A DNA stretch of 60,459 bases from Scatosoma sp045594025 (GTDB lineage: Bacteria; Bacillota; Clostridia; Christensenellales; Borkfalkiaceae), in contig JAZNXS010000028.1 in assembly GCA_045594025.1 (NCBI GenBank), positions 1 through 60,459 on the forward strand. Direction: 5' to 3'. The position numbers were made by a program, and so were the translations under genes. The notes below the pieces were generated by a model. That model searched no databases. It had not been told where the DNA came from and saw nothing but the letters and a program-made list of their open reading frames with translations. How positions within the stretch are numbered: position 1 is the stretch's first letter; each line of letters opens with the position of its first letter. Positions 41,791-50,722 of the stretch are shown here, in pieces.

Positions 41791-42525
41791 ATGAAAGAAG
41801 TTTTACGATTTGACAACGTTTCCATGCACTATCACAGCAAGCAGGGTGAGACGGTGGCGCTTCAAGACGTAAGCTTTTCCGTTAACGAGGGAGAATTTGT
41901 TGCCATTATCGGCCCTTCCGGTTGCGGAAAAACCACCCTCTTATCCCTTGCGGCAGGGCTGCTTACCCCGACGAAAGGCGAAGTGGTTACCGACGGCGCC
42001 TCTTTTGGGTACATGTTACAAAAGGACGAATTATTCCCTTGGCGTACGATTGAAAATAATATCTTCCTACCCTTGGAAATTAAAAAAACAAACACGGTGG
42101 AACACCGTACAAGAGCCCTCGCTTTGGCCGAGAAATACGGCTTGAAACAATTTTTAAAAAACTACCCCTCGTCTCTTTCGGGCGGTATGCGGCAAAGAGC
42201 CGCACTGATTAGAACACTCTCCGTCGACCCCCACGTCTTGTTGCTTGACGAGCCCTTTTCGGCGCTCGATTATCAAACGCGGCTGTCCGTGTGCGACGAC
42301 GTATATAAAATCATCCGTAAAGAAAAAAAGACGGCGTTGCTGATTACGCACGATATCAGCGAAGCCATCTCGGTAGCGGACAGGATTTTCGTTTTATCCA
42401 AACGCCCTGCACGCATTATTGCCGAACATTCCCTTTCGTTCCCCGAGGCAGAACCTTTGAAACGAAGAGAAAACAAAGACTTTTCTTACTGGTTTGAAAT
42501 TCTTTGGAAGGAGCTGAACACATGA
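41791..42525 (+). CDS. SsuB/TauB-like ABC transporter ATP-binding protein
   Basis: 244 residues. Walker A GPSGCGKTT (about 41-49), Q-loop region YMLQKDELFPWRTIENNIFLPLEI typical of the nitrate/sulfonate/taurine group, signature LSGGMRQRAALIRT, Walker B VLLLDEPFSALDYQTR, switch THDISEAISVADRI. Energises the permease encoded next, whose start overlaps its stop (ATGA). Confidence 0.94.
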   Translation: MKEVLRFDNVSMHYHSKQGETVALQDVSFSVNEGEFVAIIGPSGCGKTTLLSLAAGLLTPTKGEVVTDGASFGYMLQKDELFPWRTIENNIFLPLEIKKTNTVEHRTRALALAEKYGLKQFLKNYPSSLSGGMRQRAALIRTLSVDPHVLLLDEPFSALDYQTRLSVCDDVYKIIRKEKKTALLITHDISEAISVADRIFVLSKRPARIIAEHSLSFPEAEPLKRRENKDFSYWFEILWKELNT

Positions 42526-43331
42526 AACACGAAAATACGTATTCTCCGGAGCATCTCTTATACCTTCGAGGCGTGAAACAGAAAAGTATTTTGGTGAACG
42601 TGGCAAGGTTTGCTTTCCTTCTTTTGTTACTCACGTTATGGGAACTGTCTGCGCAGTTCGCCTGGATAAATCCGTTTATTACAAGCTCCCCATCGCGCAT
42701 TGCAAAAACGATTGCGGAGCTGTATCAAAACGGCTCCCTTTTTCACCACGTCGGAACGACGCTGTGGGAAACGCTTGTCGGCTTTTTCATTGCCGTGGGG
42801 TTGGGCTACGGCATCGCGCTTCTGCTTTGGTGGAGCGAGGTTTTCCGTAGGATATTCGAGCCCTACTTAGTGGTGTTGAACGCATTGCCCAAAATCGCGC
42901 TTGGCCCTTTGATCATCATTTGGTGCGGCACGGGTAGCACGGCTATTGTGTTTATGACTGTCTTGATCGGTTTAATTGTAGCGATTTTGAATATGCTTAG
43001 CGGTTTTATGTCCACGGATGAAAACAAGTTACTCTTATTGAAATCTATGGGCGCAACCAAATGGCAAATCCTTACAAAGCTGGTCATTCCCTCGTCGCTT
43101 CCCAACTTTATTTCCATGCTGAAAATCAACGTCGGCATGGCGTGGATCGGCTCGATCATGGGCGAATATATCGTCTCTAAGGCAGGCATCGGATATTTAA
43201 TCGTTTACGGCGGTCAGGTATTCAAGCTTGACCTTGTTATGAGCGCCGTATTTATCCTTTGCATCCTCGCCGCCGCCATGTATGCCGTTGTGGCGCTGTT
43301 GGAAAGAATCGTCATCAAAAACAGAAAATAA
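42522..43331 (+). CDS. SsuC/TauC-like ABC transporter permease
   Basis: About 269 residues from the ATG at 42522 (MKHENTYSPEHLL), which has AAGGAG and overlaps the ATPase stop by 4 bases. Six membrane helices; EAA-type loop MGATKWQILTKLVIPSSLPNFI; GMAWIGSIMGEYIVSKAGIGYLIVYG is the usual end of SsuC/TauC permeases. Last gene of the operon, with a terminator 1 base after the stop. Confidence 0.93.
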   Translation: MKHENTYSPEHLLYLRGVKQKSILVNVARFAFLLLLLTLWELSAQFAWINPFITSSPSRIAKTIAELYQNGSLFHHVGTTLWETLVGFFIAVGLGYGIALLLWWSEVFRRIFEPYLVVLNALPKIALGPLIIIWCGTGSTAIVFMTVLIGLIVAILNMLSGFMSTDENKLLLLKSMGATKWQILTKLVIPSSLPNFISMLKINVGMAWIGSIMGEYIVSKAGIGYLIVYGGQVFKLDLVMSAVFILCILAAAMYAVVALLERIVIKNRK

Positions 43332-43363
43332 CGAAAAGCCGTTCTGTATAGGACGGCTTTTCG
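43332..43363. terminator. bidirectional terminator after the ABC operon
   Basis: CGAAAAGCCGTTC / GGACGGCTTTTCG, 13 bp including one G-T pair, loop TGTATA. The converging ART gene stops 8 bases away on the other strand. Confidence 0.85.
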
Positions 43364-43370
43364 TTTCGCT

Positions 43371-45521
43371 TTAATTACAAAAGGCTTTCGTTTCCTGCGC
43401 AATATTGATGCTGTACATATACCGACGAAGAATTTCCGCACGGTTTCTTAACCTCGCGTCTACGTCTATTGAAGCTCTTGAAGTCTTGCCAGCAGCTCTT
43501 CTTCCGTCTTGCTCTCCGCTACGCTGTGCGTTATCTTGTACGCCTCCTTGTCGGTTTTGCATAAACTCAGCATATCCATAATCCGTTGCATTGTGGAGTT
43601 TGAATACCCCTGAAGCTTTAACCTGTATTCCTCGTTTTTCACAGTCATATACTACCTCTCTTGCCTCCGTTAAAAATGTTTCATTCGTGGAATTAATCTT
43701 AACAACCTTCGTAATTTTGTAGTTACTAAGCGATCCCTTTGCATACACAAGCACGTTATCCACACCGAAAGAGCTGTCTTTGCCGTCGTTTACGGCTATG
43801 ATAATCTCTCCGTTTTTTGTGCGGTTTGCCCGCAGCTGACCGCTTTTGACTTTGGCGTATTTGCTTCTAAAATCCGCATTCTCACGCGCTGTCAAGACGT
43901 CGTTTACCCTCGCCCAACCAAAATCATTATACTGCTTTTCCGTGTAATTGTCAATCAGGTTGAGGGAATAACGGATATCTGCATTTCTTGTAGGCGTTTT
44001 GTTCGTTGTGTTTTTAATTTGGTTGGAATTAAAAGCCACAAACTCCGTAATTGGCTCAACCATCGCACTATAATCAACACCATCGCGTATATTTCTAAAT
44101 ATTACTCCATCGTAACCTTTACGTTTCGCCCAATCCGCCCACTCATAAGTATCCATGGAACGTCCTTCATGAAATATATCATTATAGGTCGCCCCTTGAC
44201 AATCAATTATCAATGGCCTTCTTAAATTTAGATACACTTCATAAACAGTGCTTCCATAGCCACCTGCATTATCATAGTTTTCCGAAAAGAAAAATCCCAC
44301 ATTATCGCTATAATCAGATTTGAATGTATGGAACTGGGCGTAGCTGGTATCCCACTCCATTCTCTCTCTATTCCACACGGACTTTTCCTCTCGACTGTTA
44401 GTTCCATGATAAACAACGAGCAAATTACCGTTTTTATCGCGTACTTTACTATCTTTGAAGTATTCTTGCTGCTCTTTGGTAAGAGAGTTCCCATCACTGT
44501 CAAAAGATTGCGCATTACGCTTTTCAGCCATTCGGCGCTTCGCAAGCTCTTGTTCTTTATAGCGCAAGGTATCACTACGCCCTGTCGCTTCGTATATACC
44601 CTTACTTATAAAACCGCCGTTTTTAATGTCCACAACGTCAATATTATTCTTTTTTATAAATTGAATATGTGTCTCCGTAAACGGCAATACGCTTCCATCC
44701 GTCAGCTGAATCGCAGGAATTCCGTCCATCTTAGAAATGTCTATATTCAAATCCAAATTTGGATACTTACGCATCAAATCAACGTCAATATGGTACCGCG
44801 AAGAATTTTTTGAAGTTTTTTCATCAAAAGTGTTGACTTCCCCATTATTTTCGCGTATACTATGAGTAGAAGAGGTTTTCATAGACGGTACGGATATATC
44901 TTCCGTAAAGTCTTGATTGCCTCTTTTTTTTATGTTTACAATATCATAAAATATTTTTTTACCTTGCCCTTCAATAGCAACCAACAGCTCTCCTGCAAAT
45001 TGCTTGCTATTTAAAATGAATTGTACCTTATACCGATCATATCCTCCCTCGTTAAAAACACGAGGGTGCTTTGATTTTTCGTGTCCTAAATACTGCCCAG
45101 TTCTTACCAAATTATCCAATTCCGTTGCCGCATGCATTTTTGCTTTATAAAGCAATCGCTCCTCATTATACAGCTTTGCGGTTGAATTAGAATGCGTATA
45201 TTCATTTTCCCCACGACGGGTGAAGTTGATCTCGTTAATTTCTTTTCCTCTAAAATGTTCCCTCATATAAGAACGAACAACTTTTTCGTACTCTGCGTCG
45301 TCAATTCCTTCAAAAATATCTTGATCCGTATCTATAACAACGATATCTTTACCGTCGATCTTTTGAATACTAAATCGTGCATTTGCAAGTTTACCCGTCG
45401 AGGTTCCCTCGGCGGTTTCTTTTTGTGCATTTCTTGCGTTGCGTTCTACCGCATCCAACGAAACGCCGCCTTTGCCTGTTAAATAAAAAAGGCTCTTGCA
45501 AAGGAGAGCCTTTTTATTCAC
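43371..45521 (-). CDS. phage-type polyvalent protein with ADP-ribosyltransferase domain, probable 5'-truncated remnant
   Basis: 716 residues of open frame. The first 16 codons (GTG at 45521) are made of the malG terminator hairpin, so the true start is lost or lies further in, for example a TTG near residue 22 or Met87. About 135-200 resembles a nuclease-like polyvalent-associated domain (LVRTGQYLGHEKSKHPRVF, YDRYKVQF, KKIFYDIVNI). About 350-505 is an ART-PolyVal domain: YFKDSKVRDKNGNLLVVYHGT, GFFFSEN, VYEVYLNLRRPLIID, EFVAFNSNQIK, the H-Y-E type pattern of ADP-ribosyltransferases. About 515-640 (ADIRYSLNLIDNYTEKQYND, WARVNDVLTARENADF, DNVLVYAKGSLSNYKITKVV) is a stretch often found at the end of phage MuF-type and large polyvalent proteins. 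No other phage gene adjoins it. Whether it is expressed is unknown. Confidence 0.7.
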   Translation of the reverse strand: MNKKALLCKSLFYLTGKGGVSLDAVERNARNAQKETAEGTSTGKLANARFSIQKIDGKDIVVIDTDQDIFEGIDDAEYEKVVRSYMREHFRGKEINEINFTRRGENEYTHSNSTAKLYNEERLLYKAKMHAATELDNLVRTGQYLGHEKSKHPRVFNEGGYDRYKVQFILNSKQFAGELLVAIEGQGKKIFYDIVNIKKRGNQDFTEDISVPSMKTSSTHSIRENNGEVNTFDEKTSKNSSRYHIDVDLMRKYPNLDLNIDISKMDGIPAIQLTDGSVLPFTETHIQFIKKNNIDVVDIKNGGFISKGIYEATGRSDTLRYKEQELAKRRMAEKRNAQSFDSDGNSLTKEQQEYFKDSKVRDKNGNLLVVYHGTNSREEKSVWNRERMEWDTSYAQFHTFKSDYSDNVGFFFSENYDNAGGYGSTVYEVYLNLRRPLIIDCQGATYNDIFHEGRSMDTYEWADWAKRKGYDGVIFRNIRDGVDYSAMVEPITEFVAFNSNQIKNTTNKTPTRNADIRYSLNLIDNYTEKQYNDFGWARVNDVLTARENADFRSKYAKVKSGQLRANRTKNGEIIIAVNDGKDSSFGVDNVLVYAKGSLSNYKITKVVKINSTNETFLTEAREVVYDCEKRGIQVKASGVFKLHNATDYGYAEFMQNRQGGVQDNAQRSGEQDGRRAAGKTSRASIDVDARLRNRAEILRRYMYSINIAQETKAFCN
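43466..43648 (-). CDS. 60-residue ORF overlapping the ART gene in another frame
   Basis: MTVKNEEYRLKLQGYSNSTM and so on: a polar, helix-prone protein ending TEEELLARLQELQ. It has a good ribosome-binding site (AGAGG, 7 bases before the ATG) and normal-looking composition, while the ART frame opposite it becomes Q/R/G-rich and low in hydrophobics. The likely picture is a genuine small gene that starts within the 3' part of the ART gene. No function recognised; similar short proteins occur next to phage polyvalent genes. Confidence 0.5.
   Translation of the reverse strand: MTVKNEEYRLKLQGYSNSTMQRIMDMLSLCKTDKEAYKITHSVAESKTEEELLARLQELQ
45486..45515 (-). terminator. terminator of malEFG
   Basis: AAAAAGGCTCT / AGAGCCTTTTT with an 8-base loop, followed by TATTT on the minus strand, 6 bases after the malG stop. 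The open frame of the ART gene runs straight through it. Confidence 0.88.
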
Positions 45522-46388
45522 TTATCCCTTTACTGCGCCGCTGGTGATACCTTCCACGTAATAACGCTGCATACTCATAAACAGCGTAACGATAATACCG
45601 CCCACCACAAACGCACCTGCACAAAATACAGTGAAATTATCGTTAAAGCTATTCCTTTCCGCATTGATCATTTTATACAATCCAAGCGCCACCGTGTATT
45701 TTTCCCGATCGCTGATAATCGTATTAACAAAGATAAAATCGCACCACGGCGAAATAAACGAAGTCAGCACCGTATACACAATAATCGGCTTTGCAAGCGG
45801 CAAAATAATTTTCGTGAATATAATCGGCTGACTTGCGCCGTCTAAAATCGCCGCTTCCTCCATGGCTTTTGGCACGGTATCGAAAAATCCCTTACAGATA
45901 TAATACGAGAGCGCCGCACTCCCTGAATACACCATGATAAGCGCCACCAAAGAGTTCGTCAAACTCATGGCTTTGAGTATGAAATACACGGCAATCATAC
46001 TCATAAACCCAGGAAACATACCCAAAACCAACAGTACGTTCATAATCGGTTTTCTCAAGCGGAACCTCAGACGGGATAACGCATAGCTCACCATCAAAAT
46101 AAACACCGTCGTCAAGGCGCAGGAACTGCTTGCCACAAGCATGGTATTTCCCAACCACCGCAAAAATAGCGTATCTTGGAATAACCGCCTGAAGTTTCCA
46201 AACCCCAGCTGTAAATTTTGCGGAAACAGCTGGTTGATAATCCCCGTCGAGGGCGTTACTCGAAACGCCGTATATACCAAATAGGTAATGGGCAGCACCC
46301 ATAGTATACCAAGTGCAATCAAAATCACATACGTCAAGAAGTTGGACGCCGTATCCCTGAATTTTGCGCTATTTTTCTTCATTATCAT
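45522..46388 (-). CDS. malG: maltose/maltodextrin-type ABC transporter permease MalG
   Basis: 288 residues, six membrane helices. EAA loop MEEAAILDGASQPIIFTKIILPLAKPIIVYT (read here as EEAAILDGAS and LPLAKPIIVY), LGMFPGFMSMIAVYFILKAM, and the C-terminal MQRYYVEGITSGAVKG are typical MalG marks. Overlaps malF by 4 bases. Confidence 0.92.
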   Translation of the reverse strand: MIMKKNSAKFRDTASNFLTYVILIALGILWVLPITYLVYTAFRVTPSTGIINQLFPQNLQLGFGNFRRLFQDTLFLRWLGNTMLVASSSCALTTVFILMVSYALSRLRFRLRKPIMNVLLVLGMFPGFMSMIAVYFILKAMSLTNSLVALIMVYSGSAALSYYICKGFFDTVPKAMEEAAILDGASQPIIFTKIILPLAKPIIVYTVLTSFISPWCDFIFVNTIISDREKYTVALGLYKMINAERNSFNDNFTVFCAGAFVVGGIIVTLFMSMQRYYVEGITSGAVKG

Positions 46389-47788
46389 TGAAAAGCCCCC
46401 TCGTTTTTTGCCGCGGACGTTCGGTTATACGTGATTAAGGACAGCACCGCGCTGATTACAAAAATCACGATACCGATTACCGAAGCTACGTTATATTTGG
46501 GATTTTGATCAGTGGTTAAACGGTACAACCAAGTAACAAGCAAATCGGTGGATTGTGCTTGCGTTCCGCCGCCGTAATGCACGTTGTCCACAGGTCCGCC
46601 GCCCGTCAATAGCCATATCACGTTGAAATTGTTGATATTCCCCACGAATTGTGTGATCAAATACGGCGTTGTGATATGCAACATATACGGCAACGTGATA
46701 TGGAAAAATATCCTCGCCGTACCCGCGCCGTCTATCTTTGCCGCCTCGTAATAATCGGCAGGGATATTCATCAGTATTCCCGAACACATCAATAGCGTAT
46801 ACGGTACGCCTATCCATATATTTACCAAAATAATCATTATCCTTGGTAATAAAGACATATTGCGTTGATCGGTCAGCCATAAAATCTTTGTCCCCAATAG
46901 CGCGTTGAGTATCCCGTCTCCGTCCAATATCTTTTGCATGAGTAGGAGGGTAACGAATTGCGGCACGGCGATTGCAATCACGAACAGCGTGCGCCACAGC
47001 GCTTTAAACCGAATCCCCTTTTTATGAATCAGCAACGCAATAATGAGCCCTAGGAAATAGTTGGTAAACGTCGCAAAAAACGCCCACACGAACGTCCACA
47101 AAAGCACCCTTAAGAATACGAGCGCAAAATCCGAAGCGCCGCCCGATATAAAGAACATGGTTTTGAAATTTTCAATCCCTACCCAATCGAACAGTTTCCC
47201 AGGCGGCATGTGCGCGTAATCGTAATTCGTAAAGGCAATCAATACCATGAAAATCAGCGGCATTACCGTGAACACCAACAACCCGATAAACGGCAACGTC
47301 AAAAGCGGCACGTAAAAACGCTCGTTAAAAAGCGCTTGGATATCCTCTCGGAACGTGGATAGTCTTTTCCCCTCGCGAAGCCGTATATCGTTTGCGTAGT
47401 TTCCCTTTACGTTCATTACCCAAATCACGGTGAATATCAACAATAACACGACGGTAACAACGCCATATAACAAAATTAAAAAGCTGTTATCCCCTTTTAC
47501 CTTTTCAAAGAGCTGTAATTCCTCGTTCCACTGTTCCCCCGCAAGCTTTGTACCGAGATTTCCCGAAAACAGCTGAAAGAAATACTGTGCGCCGAAGAAA
47601 ATTAAATACAGCCAAAACGCCGCCTGTATCAGCATATAGAATAAGCCTTTGCCGACCTGCCCGACGGCGATTTGCCCAAAACCCATGATAAAGGCGGAGA
47701 GGCGAGTTCTGTACGAGCCCTCTTTCAACGCATAAAAAAGCTGTTTTATCATATTCGGTTTTATCCTTTTTTTCTCTGCGTTTTTCAC
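46385..47788 (-). CDS. malF: maltose/maltodextrin-type ABC transporter permease MalF
   Basis: 467 residues with about eight membrane helices, the N-terminal part being longer than the basic six-helix core as in MalF. EAA loop YYEAAKIDGAGTARIFFHITLPYML, and NFNVIWLLTGGGPVDNVHYGGG, the usual MalF sugar-channel stretch. 23 bases after malE. Confidence 0.92.
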   Translation of the reverse strand: MKNAEKKRIKPNMIKQLFYALKEGSYRTRLSAFIMGFGQIAVGQVGKGLFYMLIQAAFWLYLIFFGAQYFFQLFSGNLGTKLAGEQWNEELQLFEKVKGDNSFLILLYGVVTVVLLLIFTVIWVMNVKGNYANDIRLREGKRLSTFREDIQALFNERFYVPLLTLPFIGLLVFTVMPLIFMVLIAFTNYDYAHMPPGKLFDWVGIENFKTMFFISGGASDFALVFLRVLLWTFVWAFFATFTNYFLGLIIALLIHKKGIRFKALWRTLFVIAIAVPQFVTLLLMQKILDGDGILNALLGTKILWLTDQRNMSLLPRIMIILVNIWIGVPYTLLMCSGILMNIPADYYEAAKIDGAGTARIFFHITLPYMLHITTPYLITQFVGNINNFNVIWLLTGGGPVDNVHYGGGTQAQSTDLLVTWLYRLTTDQNPKYNVASVIGIVIFVISAVLSLITYNRTSAAKNEGAFQ

Positions 47789-47811
47789 TCCCTCTCACCC
47801 TTACCTTATCG

Positions 47812-49065
47812 TTATTTCGTTGTCTTTTCAATAGCGTCTACGCACGCCTTTAACTGCGCCGCAATGTCGAAGTTGCCGCTTTGCTTGCCCGTGATCATCG
47901 CCGAACCCAAGCCCTCCATAGGAATCCACATCGTAGAAGGCACGCCTTTCTGCGTTTTGCTGTATTTCAACTGCTCGGTGATGGCTTTTGCACAAACGTC
48001 CGCCTGTACCTTTTCATCTGCGCGCGCATCCTCGTCCGTGGGCACGAAGCCTCTCGCTTCAAAGTGCTTGATTTGGTTTTCTTTATTCGTGTAAAATTCC
48101 GCAAAATCCAACGCGTCCGTCTTATTTTTGGAATAGTTGTTTACGCCCATCAGCTTATACCCTGCAAACGCTTTCATTTGCACCTGCTCTTCCTTTGCCG
48201 TACCTTTATTTAAGGTGTACGTGGGAAGCTTTGCCGCCGCGAAATTATCGCCGAGATAATCCTCGATCGTGGTCTTATTCCAGATCCCCGATACCGCCGC
48301 CACAATCGTGCCGTCGTTAAAGCCAGCCGTGATCTTGGAATCGTTTGCGTCCGCTTTGAATCCCTCTTCCTTTACGTAATTCCACATCGCCGTTGTTACC
48401 GCTACGCCCGTTTCGTTATCGAAATCGCATTGAATAGAGGTTTCCGCAAGATTTTTATCATACGTGACTTCATAACCAAGCTCCTTCCCAAAATAGAAAG
48501 ACGTGGAATACCAACCGTCTGCCATCGGGAATGCGAATTGCTTATTCGCCGAACATTTGCTCAAAATCCCATCCAACGTTTTTACGTCCGTTTCCGATAA
48601 CACCGCCTTATTATAATATAAGAAAAACGTGTTGTCCGTATAAGGCATTCCGTATACGCCCTCTTCTCCGTCCACCGTCTCCGTTGCGGATTCCATCGAA
48701 CCCTTGCTATTCGCTTCCGCCACTCTTGTCAATCTATCGCCTGCGATTCTCGTTAAGGCGTCGCCGTTAATGAGCTTGGAAAGCTGATCGTTGGAATAGG
48801 AGAATACGTCCGCCGCATTTTCCACATCGTTTAAAATACGCGTCGCTACGTCGTTCTCCCCTTGAATATCCACTACGATGTTATAATTTTTATCGGGATG
48901 CTTTGCCTTAAATTCTTCCGCGACAGAGGTTGCGAACGCTTTGTCCGCCTCCGAAACCCAAATCGTGAGCTTTACCGCGTCGCCCATATTGTTTTTACAG
49001 CCGGCAAGCCCGATAACGGTGCTAAGCGCCAATACCGCGCATACGACCTTAAACTTCTTTTTCAT
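47812..49065 (-). CDS. malE: maltose/maltodextrin-binding lipoprotein MalE
   Basis: 417 residues. Lipoprotein signal MKKKFKVVCAVLALSTVIG ending in lipobox LAGC. Solute-binding protein family 1: KLTIWVSEADKAFATSVAEEF, ADVFSYSNDQLSKLINGDAL, VYGMPYTDNTFFLYYNKAV, AVSGIWNKTTIEDYLG. With malF, malG and the nearby malQ it makes a maltodextrin uptake and use set; a matching ATPase (MalK/MsmX type) is not in this group and must be elsewhere. GGGAGG before the ATG, with a small hairpin (AGCCC/GGGCT, 49081-49097) just upstream of it. Confidence 0.92.
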   Translation of the reverse strand: MKKKFKVVCAVLALSTVIGLAGCKNNMGDAVKLTIWVSEADKAFATSVAEEFKAKHPDKNYNIVVDIQGENDVATRILNDVENAADVFSYSNDQLSKLINGDALTRIAGDRLTRVAEANSKGSMESATETVDGEEGVYGMPYTDNTFFLYYNKAVLSETDVKTLDGILSKCSANKQFAFPMADGWYSTSFYFGKELGYEVTYDKNLAETSIQCDFDNETGVAVTTAMWNYVKEEGFKADANDSKITAGFNDGTIVAAVSGIWNKTTIEDYLGDNFAAAKLPTYTLNKGTAKEEQVQMKAFAGYKLMGVNNYSKNKTDALDFAEFYTNKENQIKHFEARGFVPTDEDARADEKVQADVCAKAITEQLKYSKTQKGVPSTMWIPMEGLGSAMITGKQSGNFDIAAQLKACVDAIEKTTK

Positions 49066-49150
49066 AACTATTCCTCCCTTAGCCCGCTTTTTGGGCTTTC
49101 TTCTTTTTTAGTTTTTCTGTTTCACCGCCTTTTTATACAGAAAAAAAGAA

Positions 49151-49177
49151 AAACCTGCATGTATACAACGCAGGTTT
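49151..49177 (-). terminator. terminator of malQ
   Basis: AAACCTGC/GCAGGTTT with an 11-base loop and then TTTTTCTTTTTTT on the minus strand, 6 bases after the malQ stop. Confidence 0.85.
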
Positions 49178-49182
49178 ATATC

Positions 49183-50703
49183 TTATCTATTATATTGTTC
49201 TGTAAGCGATTTTAACCAAGCCGCTTTTCTTCTGCCAAAATCCTTTTCTATAAAACGGAACGTCCAATTTTTACCCGACACCGTAGAGGGCGCGTTCAAG
49301 CGCGCGTCTTCCCCAAAACAGAGCACGTCGTGCATGGGAATAACCACCGTATCCGCTTTCGTCGACATCAAAAGCTCGATAATACTTTTGCATTCGTCCT
49401 CAATCGTTTCCGTAATATACGGTACGTCAGCTAGCAAGCACTCCTCTTCCAACGTTTCCTCAAACGTTTTACGCTGTTCTTCCGTCATGCTTTCAATAAA
49501 GCTGCGTAACGTTTCATTATCGTGCGTGCCCGTGTATACTACACAGTTTTTATCCAAGATATTTCTCGGCAGATAAGCGTTATTTGGATCGCCGTCAAAG
49601 GCAAAAACAAACACCTTCATGCCGGGATACCCCGTTGCTTTCAACAGCGCGCGTACGCTGTCGTCAATGATACCAAGATCCTCCGCCACAATAGCGCGAG
49701 CGCCCCAGTCTTTGAAGAGCGCTGCCTTAGGGCCGTCCATCCACTCTCCCTCTTTTGCCGTTTCCGCTTCCGCAGGGATTGCAAAAAATCGATCGAACGC
49801 ACGGAAATGGTCAATACGCACGATATCAAAAAGCTGAAACGCATAATCGATTCGTTCATTCCACCAGGTATATCCGTCCGATTTCATCTTCTCCCAATCG
49901 TAGACGGGATTCCCCCAAAGCTGTCCTTCCTCCGAAAAGGCATCGGGCGGTACGCCCGCCTTTAACGACGTATTTCCCTCACCATCCAGCATGAACAAAT
50001 CCTTGCGATATTTCCACGTTTCTACGCTATCCGAAGCCACGTAAATGGGCATATCACCCATAATTTCAACGCCCTGCTTTTTCGCATAAGCGTGCAAAGC
50101 GTTCCACTGCTTTAAGAAGATATATTGCGTGAATTGCCAGAATTCAATTTCTTCTTTGTTTTCCTCAAAAAAGCTTTCGGGCAAATGTCCCTCACAGCTT
50201 TTATACGGCTCTGCCCAATCCGTCCAAGGCGCATAGCCAAAACGGTTTTTCAGCGTCATGAACAACGCATAATCCGCATACTTCCCCTCTTGTAAAAACA
50301 CAAGCCATGATTTTTGCGTTTTATCAAACTTCGCAAACGCCTTTTTCAAAACGGGAATTTTGCATTGAAACAGCTTGCCGTAATCCACGCGGCGTTCGTC
50401 CTCGCTCCATACGACGTCGGCGTAATCTTCTCTATCTAAAATTCCCTCTTTCTCCAAAAGCTCGAAATCGATAAAATAATGATTGAGCGCGTCGGAGGCG
50501 CACGATTGATAAGGACTGTCGCCAAAGCCCGTGGGCAACAGAGGCAACACCTGCCAAATTTTCATCCCAGCGCTTTTTAACCAATCCACAAACGCATACG
50601 CGCCGCTACCCAGCGTGCCGATCCCTTGCGTAGAAGGCAAGGAAGAAACGGGCATAAGAACACCCGCTTTTCTTTTTGATTTTTTATGCATATTCTCTCT
50701 CAT
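49183..50703 (-). CDS. malQ: 4-alpha-glucanotransferase (amylomaltase)
   Basis: 506 residues, GH77 family. Moves glucan chains between maltodextrins, releasing glucose. Conserved parts: GVLMPVSSLPSTQGIGTLG, WQVLPLLPTGFGDSPYQS, GDMPIYVASDSVETW, VRIDHFRAFDRFFAIP with the nucleophile Asp, VAEDLGIIDDSVRALL with the acid Glu, and TGTHDNETLRSF. The start is unclear: ATG at 50703 lacks a ribosome-binding site and a second ATG four codons in (50691) has GAGAG close to it. It precedes malEFG but is separated by its own terminator. Confidence 0.96.
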   Translation of the reverse strand: MRENMHKKSKRKAGVLMPVSSLPSTQGIGTLGSGAYAFVDWLKSAGMKIWQVLPLLPTGFGDSPYQSCASDALNHYFIDFELLEKEGILDREDYADVVWSEDERRVDYGKLFQCKIPVLKKAFAKFDKTQKSWLVFLQEGKYADYALFMTLKNRFGYAPWTDWAEPYKSCEGHLPESFFEENKEEIEFWQFTQYIFLKQWNALHAYAKKQGVEIMGDMPIYVASDSVETWKYRKDLFMLDGEGNTSLKAGVPPDAFSEEGQLWGNPVYDWEKMKSDGYTWWNERIDYAFQLFDIVRIDHFRAFDRFFAIPAEAETAKEGEWMDGPKAALFKDWGARAIVAEDLGIIDDSVRALLKATGYPGMKVFVFAFDGDPNNAYLPRNILDKNCVVYTGTHDNETLRSFIESMTEEQRKTFEETLEEECLLADVPYITETIEDECKSIIELLMSTKADTVVIPMHDVLCFGEDARLNAPSTVSGKNWTFRFIEKDFGRRKAAWLKSLTEQYNR

Positions 50704-50722
50704 TTGTATCAGTATGACAATT

